Of a stretch of 12,946 nucleotides of DNA, positions 7,535-12,946 are shown one piece after another. The notes below the pieces were generated by a model. The model was given only the letters and a program-made list of their open reading frames with translations, ran no database searches and had not been told where the DNA came from. The stretch comes from JBGSMF01 sp041740315 (GTDB lineage Bacteria > Chloroflexota > Anaerolineae > Fen-1058), in the NCBI GenBank assembly GCA_041740315.1, contig JBGSMF010000322.1:1-12946 (forward strand), read 5' to 3'. The first letter of the stretch is position 1. The number at the start of each line of letters is the position of its first letter. Position numbers and translations under genes: made by a program.

Positions 7535-7570
7535 AGCGGCGCATGAAAACATCTTGCGCCGCTTTTTCTT
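7535..7570 (+). terminator. Intrinsic terminator after the VTC/beta-helix operon
   Basis: AGCGGCGC (7535-7542) pairs perfectly with GCGCCGCT (7556-7563) across a 13-base loop that can itself close ATG with CAT, and the stem runs straight into TTTTTCTT. It lies 37 bp after the stop of the lipoprotein gene and isolates the operon from the downstream regulator. Confidence 0.85.
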
Positions 7571-7634
7571 GTGGCCACGACTAACGAGTGGAATACAAGT
7601 GTGATTGTATGCATGCAGGGGGGGCATCACGGTC

Positions 7635-7662
7635 TTGATAACTAGGACGTTCGTCGTATAAT
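7635..7662 (+). promoter_or_regulatory. Near-consensus sigma-70 promoter for the SARP-type regulator
   Basis: TTGATA (7635-7640, five of six) is followed after 16 bp by a perfect TATAAT (7657-7662). The start ATG of the regulator is at 7673, only 10 bases past the -10 hexamer, so transcription should start at or a few bases before that codon. No Shine-Dalgarno sequence fits downstream of the predicted transcription start. Confidence 0.7.
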
Positions 7663-7672
7663 AGTGCTCTTG

Positions 7673-10600
7673 ATGACTCTTCTCAAGGTCAAGCTTCTTG
7701 GCGAATTTAGTTTAATCTGGTGTGAGACAGAGGGAGAAAAGCCGCTCACTACCATTACTTCTCCTCGCCTGCAATCGCTCCTGGCTTATCTCGTTCTGCA
7801 CCGCGACGCGCCGCAAGTTCGGCAGCACCTCGCTTTTTGCCTGTGGCCTGATTTGCGCGAAGAGCGCGCTCGCCCCAATCTGCGCAAGTTATATTACCAG
7901 TTGCATCAAGCTCTGCCCCAGGCCGATCTCTTTTTGCGCGCCGACGCCCAGACAATCCAGTGGCGCGCGGACGGTCCCTTTTCCCTCGATCTAGCCACAT
8001 TCGAACGAGCCGCGAGCAACCCTGATTCTGTTGCAGCCTGGCAGCAAGCCATAGACGTGTATAGCGGCGATCTATTGCCAAGCTGCTACGACGATTGGGT
8101 TATGCCAGAGCGCGAACGGCTCAGGCAGATGCTGCTCGAAACGATGGAGCGATTGCTCCAATGGGCCGAGGCCAAGCGGGACTATCAGGCCGCGATTGGG
8201 TATGCCCAACGCCTGCTGCAGCGCGACCCGCTGCGTGAAGATATCCATCGCCGGCTGATCAGCCTGCACGCTTTGAACGACGACCGCGCTATGGCTCTCC
8301 GCGCTTATCACACGTGCGCTTCAATCTTGCAACGCGAGTTGGGCGTCGAGCCGGGCCTGGCTACCCGCCAGGTCTATGAGCGTTTGTTGGATGTCGAGTT
8401 GGCTGCCCCCGCGCTAACGGCGAGCTTTCCGCTGGTTGGGCGCAATCAAGAATGGGCGCAATTGCTGGCGATTTGGCGCAAGGCCTCGGCCGGCCATCCA
8501 CAGCTTGCTCTCTTGACCGGCGAAGGCGGCATCGGCAAGACGCGGCTGGCCGAAGAATTGTTGGCGTGGGCCAGTCGTCAGAACATTAACACAGCCATCG
8601 CTCGCTGCTATCCAGCCGAGGGGGCGTTGGCTTATGCGCCGGTCACTGCCTGGCTCCGCGCGCGGCCGCTCCCCAAGCTGGAACGCGTTTGGCTGACCGA
8701 GGTGGCGCGGCTGTTGCCGGAACTGTTTTCACAGTGGCCTGATCTGCCAGCGCCCGGCCCCCTGACGGAAGCATGGCAGCGCCAACGCTTGCACGAATCA
8801 CTGGCGCGCGCCGTGCTTGGCGGCAGGCTACTGCTGCTGGTGCTTGAGGATTTGCAATGGTGCGACCAGGACACATTGGAATGGCTGCATTATTTGCTGC
8901 GTTTCGACAGCAGCGCGCGGGTGCTGATATTGGGCACGCTGCGCCAGGAAGAGATCGCGCAAGACCATCCTGTGGCAACCCTGCTGGCCGCGCTGCGCCG
9001 CAACTGGCAATTAACCGAAATTGTGGTGGGGCCGCTCGATGCCGAGGCCACCGCTCAACTGGCAACTAAAGTGTGCAAGCGCGAACTGACGGCGGAGAGA
9101 GCCACGTGGCTGTACAACGAGACGGAAGGCAATCCGCTGTTCATTGTAGAAGCCATGCGGGCCGGTTCTGCCGATGCGGATACAACCAGTATGCTGCTGA
9201 CGATGCAAACTGTTCTGGGGGCGCGGCTGGCGCAGCTTTCGCCGCCCGCCCACGAATTGATCGAACTGGCGGCTGCGGTGGGGCGCGAGTTCACCTTTGA
9301 CGTGCTCCGGCAAGCCAGCGGGGCCGATGAGGAATCGCTGGTGCGAGGATTAGACGAGTTATGGCAGCGGCGCATCGTGCGCGAGATCGGTGTGAACGCC
9401 TACGACTTTACGCATGGCAAACTGCGCGAGGTGGCTTTTGCCGGCCTGAGCGCGGCGCGCAAGCGATTATTGCACCGCCGTGTGGCCGAGGCGCTAGAGG
9501 CTACTTATGCCGATGATCTCGAAAGCGTCAGCGCGTCGGTGGCCGCGCACTATGAGCAGGCCCATATGCCAGGGCAAGCTGTTTTGCATTATCGGCGCGC
9601 AGCCGAGGCGGCCCGGCGCGTCTATGCCAACGACAGCGCCATTGCGCTCTTTAGCCGCGCGCTCGACCTGACTGAGGCGAATGACCTGGCGCAGCGCTAT
9701 GAACTTTTGCGCGCGCGCGAGCAGGTCTATGATGTGCGAGGGATGCGCGAGCTTCAACTTGGCGATATTGCCGATTTGCAGGCGCTGGCGCAGGCTCTGA
9801 AGGATGAACAAAGGCAGGCTGAGGTGTGGCTGCTCCAGGCTCAGTATGCCGAGGAGACCAGTGATTATGTCGCCGCCATTGCAGCGGCGCAGACCGCCGT
9901 CCGTTTGGCGCAGGACGCTCGCACTCTAGCCATTTCGTATCTGCAGTGGGCGCGCGCTCTCTGGCAGCATGGAGATTACGATAGCGCCCGCGAGCAGCTT
10001 GAACGAGCGCTCGAGTTGGCGCAAGCGGCTAACGCGCCAGATGTGCAAGCCGACAGCTTGCACGATCTGTCCGCCGTCGCTGAATATCAGGGCAACCACA
10101 TCGGCGCGCGCGACTATGCCGGGCGGGCTTTGAGTCTCTATCGCAAGCTGGGCGATCGGCGTGGCGAGTTTCGCGCGCTCAATAACATCTGCATTGCTAG
10201 CATCTGTCTGGGCGACCGCGCCGATGCACAATCGTCTTTCGAGCAGGTTTTGCGCTTTTGCCGGGATATTGGACACCGGCGGGGTGAGAGCGTCGCTCTG
10301 CGCAATCTGGGTGGCCTGGCTGCTTATCGAGGCGACTATGCCACGGCGCAAGCCTGCTATGAGCAATCGCTGCAGCTTTGTCGCGCTACCGGCGATCAGC
10401 GCGGCGAGAGCGAGACGCTGGCGTATCTTGGGCTTCTCTTTCGCCATCTGGGGAATCACCCCGCTGCCTGCGATCACAGCCAGCGCGCGGCGCACATCGC
10501 GCAACAGGTGGGAGCAAAATATGAATTAGGCCTCGCGCTGACGCACCTGGGTCATGCTCTTTTGGAGCTGGGACAAGCGGGCCAGGCAGCCGATGCTTAC

Positions 10601-10987
10601 AGGCAGGCCCTCACGCTTCGTCGGGCATTGGGCGATTTGGATCTGGTGATGGAACCGCTGGCCGGGCTGGCCCTGGTGTTTCTGACTCTGGGTGATTTGG
10701 CCCAGGCTCAGGCGCACACCGAGGAGATTTTGAGCTATTTGGCCCATGCCACGTTGGATGGGGCTGATGAGCCGTTCCGAGTCTACTTGGCCTGCTATCG
10801 TGTCTTGCAGGCGGCCGGCGACCCTCGCGCGATAGATGTATTGAAAACGGCCTACAATCTGCTGCAAGCTCAGGCCGCCCAAATCCCCGATCCAAAAGCG
10901 CGCCGCGTCTTTCTGGAAGATGTGGCCGTTCACCGCGAGATTAACCGAGCGTGGCACGCAGTCGAACAGATCCCGGGCCGCAACTAG
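7673..10987 (+). CDS. SARP/BTAD-family transcriptional regulator with AAA ATPase and TPR repeats
   Basis: This gene encodes 1104 residues. An OmpR/SARP-like winged helix (about 1-95; KVKLLGEF at the first strand) precedes a bacterial transcriptional activation domain (about 104-240). A STAND-type ATPase follows, with FPLVGR, Walker A GEGGIGKT (283-290) and Walker B LLLVLEDLQW (ending about 396). The C-terminal part, about 640-1090, is alpha-helical with TPRs. At least six units repeat every 40 residues, and at DNA level GGCGAxCxGCGxGGCGAG recurs at exact 120-bp intervals (10148, 10268, 10388). The architecture is that of AfsR/MalT-like regulators, in which ligand or partner binding to the TPRs and ATP drive DNA binding. 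ATG 7673 is chosen because this family starts just before the LLGEF strand; a GTG at 7664 lies in the promoter spacing region upstream of any likely transcript start. The gene stands alone behind a terminator. Targets are unknown; the downstream small gene and secreted protein are candidates. Confidence 0.93.
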   Translation: MTLLKVKLLGEFSLIWCETEGEKPLTTITSPRLQSLLAYLVLHRDAPQVRQHLAFCLWPDLREERARPNLRKLYYQLHQALPQADLFLRADAQTIQWRADGPFSLDLATFERAASNPDSVAAWQQAIDVYSGDLLPSCYDDWVMPERERLRQMLLETMERLLQWAEAKRDYQAAIGYAQRLLQRDPLREDIHRRLISLHALNDDRAMALRAYHTCASILQRELGVEPGLATRQVYERLLDVELAAPALTASFPLVGRNQEWAQLLAIWRKASAGHPQLALLTGEGGIGKTRLAEELLAWASRQNINTAIARCYPAEGALAYAPVTAWLRARPLPKLERVWLTEVARLLPELFSQWPDLPAPGPLTEAWQRQRLHESLARAVLGGRLLLLVLEDLQWCDQDTLEWLHYLLRFDSSARVLILGTLRQEEIAQDHPVATLLAALRRNWQLTEIVVGPLDAEATAQLATKVCKRELTAERATWLYNETEGNPLFIVEAMRAGSADADTTSMLLTMQTVLGARLAQLSPPAHELIELAAAVGREFTFDVLRQASGADEESLVRGLDELWQRRIVREIGVNAYDFTHGKLREVAFAGLSAARKRLLHRRVAEALEATYADDLESVSASVAAHYEQAHMPGQAVLHYRRAAEAARRVYANDSAIALFSRALDLTEANDLAQRYELLRAREQVYDVRGMRELQLGDIADLQALAQALKDEQRQAEVWLLQAQYAEETSDYVAAIAAAQTAVRLAQDARTLAISYLQWARALWQHGDYDSAREQLERALELAQAANAPDVQADSLHDLSAVAEYQGNHIGARDYAGRALSLYRKLGDRRGEFRALNNICIASICLGDRADAQSSFEQVLRFCRDIGHRRGESVALRNLGGLAAYRGDYATAQACYEQSLQLCRATGDQRGESETLAYLGLLFRHLGNHPAACDHSQRAAHIAQQVGAKYELGLALTHLGHALLELGQAGQAADAYRQALTLRRALGDLDLVMEPLAGLALVFLTLGDLAQAQAHTEEILSYLAHATLDGADEPFRVYLACYRVLQAAGDPRAIDVLKTAYNLLQAQAAQIPDPKARRVFLEDVAVHREINRAWHAVEQIPGRN

Positions 10988-11101
10988 ACGGGCTTGCGGG
11001 ACTCCATTTCCCAGTCTTTTTCCTCATTGCAACGCTTTAGCAACGCCCCTTGTGATATTCTGTCCTTGTAAGGCAGGCCCACCGATTCTTTTGGAGAGGA
11101 T

Positions 11102-11326
11102 ATGCCTCAACTTGCGCCTATTCAAGAAGACAATAAACTGGCACATTCCCAGCTATTCACTGTGCGCGTCTGGCAAGAGGATCTTGGCCAGGGCCGCTGC
11201 GAGTGGCGCGGCAAAGTTCGGCACGTGACCAGCGGAGAGGTGCGCTACTTTCGCGATTGGCCGATGCTGATTGCCCACATGCAAGAGATGCTTGGCGGCA
11301 ATCCCAAGGCGGCTCAGGGCCAATAG
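11102..11326 (+). CDS. Small 74-residue protein of unknown function
   Basis: I do not recognise a named family. The gene has a good ribosome site (GGAGAGGA, 11093-11100) and ATG at 11102. The protein is soluble and charged, with no signal peptide, membrane segment or Cys pair (a single Cys). The pattern is strand LFTVRVWQEDL, strand CEWRGKVRHV, turn SGE, strand VRYF and then helix WPMLIAHMQEML, suggesting a compact beta-beta-beta-alpha fold. The order and spacing of W-E-D-L-G, E-W-R-G-x-V, S-G-E and Y-F-R-D-W resemble short hypothetical proteins I associate with Chloroflexota, but this was not checked. It follows the SARP regulator by 114 bp on the same strand. The gap holds a TGTGATATT box (11051-11059) that might be its own weak extended -10. 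A role with the regulator is possible but unproven. Confidence 0.75.
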   Translation: MPQLAPIQEDNKLAHSQLFTVRVWQEDLGQGRCEWRGKVRHVTSGEVRYFRDWPMLIAHMQEMLGGNPKAAQGQ

Positions 11327-11373
11327 AAAATTGCTACTCTGTGCGCAGAGGCGCAAGAAATAATTCTTATCCT

Positions 11374-11492
11374 CACAAAAGGTAACTGCTCAGCCCTATC
11401 CTTCGACTACACAGCGCGCACCCTGAGCGGAGCGTAGCATAGTCGAAGGAGCGCGCTGCTCCGCTCAGGATGCTGAGCAGTTACCACAAAAG
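11374..11492. mobile_element. MITE-like palindromic element (11382-11484) with flanking 8-bp direct repeats
   Basis: A 103-bp element begins GTAACTGCTCAGC (11382-11394) and ends with its exact reverse complement (11472-11484). It is flanked by the identical 8-mer CACAAAAG at 11374-11381 and 11485-11492, which looks like a target-site duplication. Inside are three more perfect inverted pairs: TCCTTCGACTA (11399-11409 with 11440-11450), AGCGCGC (11413-11419 with 11451-11457) and CCTGAGCGGAGC (11422-11433 with 11458-11469). Their order makes them cross one another. No coding capacity exists, so movement would need a transposase supplied elsewhere. It ends only about 11 bp before the ribosome site of the next gene and may affect its expression. 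The CCTTCGACTA / CTGAGCGGAG core resembles a widespread bacterial repeat. Confidence 0.7.
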
Positions 11493-11512
11493 TTGAAAAA
11501 ATAGGAGGGAAC

Positions 11513-12946
11513 ATGGATCGCAAGCATTTTGTTGTGTTTGCTGTTGCGCTGGCGCTGCTCGTTAGCGCCGGTGGGGTCCTGGCTCAGAGCTGGGAACCGC
11601 AGGGCGCGCAGGTTACCACGGCTGCTGACATCACTTTTGCCCACTTTTCTTTTCAAGATCCCATGATGAATGCTGTCTGGCAGCCCAGCCACACCGTCGT
11701 AGACGGGTTGGGCGGCGTTCACCTGGTCTTTAACGACCGTGACAATATCTACTATGCTCACTGCGCCGCGAACTGTAGCGACCCGGCTAACTGGCTCGAG
11801 TTGCCGCTGTTTGAGGCAGGCACGTGGGACTCGATGAATGAGCCGACGCTGGGCGTTGACGCCGGCGGCCGCCCACGCCTGATGTGGTTTACCGAGTACA
11901 GCGGAGACACGGACTCTCATTATTATTATGCCGAGTGCAACGCCAATTGCGCGGACAGCACAGCCAATTGGACCTCGGTGGCCGTGGTCGCCACCTCTAT
12001 GTACCCGGAAAATATACGCTACTTTGCGCTCGACACCCAGGGGAGGCCGCGCCTGGTTTACGAGATGACGGAAGGTCTCTACTACCTCACCTGTGACGCC
12101 GGCTGCGCCACCGCCTCCAATTGGCACACCACCACCGTCTCCACGCCCGACTTGCTGTGGCCGAATGCGTTGCAGCTGGTCTTTGACCCGTACGACCGGC
12201 CGCGGGTGTTGGGCTACGACGATAAAACGAGCGCCCTGATCTATGCCGAATGCAACAGCGATTGTTCGACGGCCGCCAACTGGGGCAGTGTGGGGCTGTT
12301 TGCGCCAATTGACTGGCCGTATTATAGCTTTGCTTTGCGGCTGGATGCGCAGGGCCATCCGCGCATCGCCTACCATGACGCAAATGACGACAACAATGTG
12401 CTGTACTATGCCTGGAGCAACGCCTCGCCCCTCACGGCCGGGGGTTGGTCCAGCTACACGCTAAACTATCCCACCTACGACTATTACTTGCTGGACCTGG
12501 CGCTGGACAGCCAGGGGAGGCCGTCGGTGGCGTTTGCCACCGATGAGATTGACCTGAGCTATGCGACGTGCACCGCCAACTGTGAGACGTCCAGCCCCAC
12601 CTGGCAGCAGCAGCTCATCGAAACGGGCGACGATCTGGAGGCTATCTACCCGATCGCCCAGATCCCGGGCTGCGCAGCGCCAACCTGGACGATCGATGGT
12701 TATCCTTCGCTGGCCCTGGACACGGCAGATAATCCACACGTCTCGTACTATGTCAAACACGGGCAACTCTGCGAAGATCCGCCAGGACACTATCAAATTT
12801 ATGTAAATGCCAAGACCATCCGCTTTGCGCGGCCGGGCGGCACGGGTCCCATCCCTCCCACCGCGCCAAGCGGCGTGGCGCTCAGCGGCCCGCCAACGGG
12901 CACCATTGACATCCCTTACACCTTCACTGCCATGGTCAGCCCAATC
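11513..12946 (+). CDS. Secreted Cys-paired repeat protein, probable beta-propeller plus Ig-like domain, 3' end cut by window
   Basis: The frame is open from ATG 11513 to the window edge (478 residues), with ribosome site AGGAGG (11503-11508). A Sec signal peptide (basic 3-5, hydrophobic 6-23) ends with VLA before Gln25. Six or seven units of 52-58 residues follow. Each has a strand like ALDTQGRPRLVY, then YYAECNANC and a Trp a few residues later. The C-x3-C pairs are at 84/88, 142/146, 194/198, 247/251 and 353/357. The unit near 300 has Ser in place of both Cys (YYAWSNAS). Cys387 and Cys420 remain as a possible extra pair. This pattern fits a BNR/Asp-box-like propeller with one local disulfide per blade. 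From about 455, after a Pro-rich linker, PTGTIDIPYTFTAMVSP starts an Ig/PKD-like domain. It is exported and possibly surface-bound; no catalytic residues are recognised. Confidence 0.85.
   Translation, partial: MDRKHFVVFAVALALLVSAGGVLAQSWEPQGAQVTTAADITFAHFSFQDPMMNAVWQPSHTVVDGLGGVHLVFNDRDNIYYAHCAANCSDPANWLELPLFEAGTWDSMNEPTLGVDAGGRPRLMWFTEYSGDTDSHYYYAECNANCADSTANWTSVAVVATSMYPENIRYFALDTQGRPRLVYEMTEGLYYLTCDAGCATASNWHTTTVSTPDLLWPNALQLVFDPYDRPRVLGYDDKTSALIYAECNSDCSTAANWGSVGLFAPIDWPYYSFALRLDAQGHPRIAYHDANDDNNVLYYAWSNASPLTAGGWSSYTLNYPTYDYYLLDLALDSQGRPSVAFATDEIDLSYATCTANCETSSPTWQQQLIETGDDLEAIYPIAQIPGCAAPTWTIDGYPSLALDTADNPHVSYYVKHGQLCEDPPGHYQIYVNAKTIRFARPGGTGPIPPTAPSGVALSGPPTGTIDIPYTFTAMVSPI

Noticed and set aside
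7618..7624. Run of seven G's upstream of the SARP promoter as a phase-variable tract
   Set aside because: It is short, lies outside the promoter hexamers, and there is no evidence of length variation.
11000..11026. Possible terminator after the SARP gene (GACT...AGTC followed by TTTTT)
   Set aside because: The stem is only 4 bp, too weak to call as a terminator.
11465..12376. 303-codon open frame on the minus strand
   Set aside because: It is antisense to the secreted propeller gene, which has a signal peptide, a ribosome site and regular protein repeats. The antisense product is Arg/Val/Gly-rich with no motif and overlaps the palindromic element.

Overview
The window (about 58% GC by eye, dense genes on both strands) looks like chromosomal DNA of a Chloroflexota-type bacterium, in the Anaerolineae/Caldilineae style. 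That assignment is an inference. It rests on the very large SARP/BTAD-AAA-TPR regulator, the PAS/GAF orphan kinase with a periplasmic-binding-protein sensor, the secreted beta-propeller followed by an Ig-like domain, and several palindromic repeats of the kind scattered through such genomes. No tRNA, rRNA, CRISPR array, phage gene or transposase gene was seen.

Left part (1-4571). The 3' portion of a classical HAMP/HisKA/HATPase sensor kinase (1-1065, +, cut by the window edge) converges on a 1108-residue orphan sensor kinase (1073-4399, -). The larger kinase carries a short GC-rich palindromic repeat inserted in frame in its ATPase domain. Upstream of it lies a compact divergent control region (4400-4571). 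It holds a minus-strand TTGACA-17-TACCAT promoter, an array of about four 11-bp direct repeats of the type bound by PhoB/OmpR response regulators, and a plus-strand extended -10.

Middle part (4572-7570). The plus-strand promoter leads into a VTC-type (polyphosphate polymerase fold) protein and then a beta-helical lipoprotein of the Cthe_2159 carbohydrate-binding family. A palindromic dispersed repeat separates the two genes and a clear intrinsic terminator follows them. VTC-domain and Cthe_2159-like genes are known to be neighbours in many bacteria, usually with a DUF4956 membrane protein, which is absent here. The likely reading is a two-component-controlled cell-surface module: kinase, response regulator (probably just outside the window), operator array, cytoplasmic VTC enzyme and surface beta-helix protein.

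Right part (7571-12946). A near-consensus sigma-70 promoter sits so close to its start codon that the SARP-family regulator (1104 residues) is probably translated from a leaderless or nearly leaderless message. It is followed by a 74-residue protein of unknown function. Next comes a 103-bp MITE-like element with 13-bp terminal inverted repeats, 8-bp flanking direct repeats and mutually exclusive internal stems. The last gene encodes a secreted repeat protein, probably a beta-propeller whose blades each carry a C-x3-C pair; it runs off the window end.
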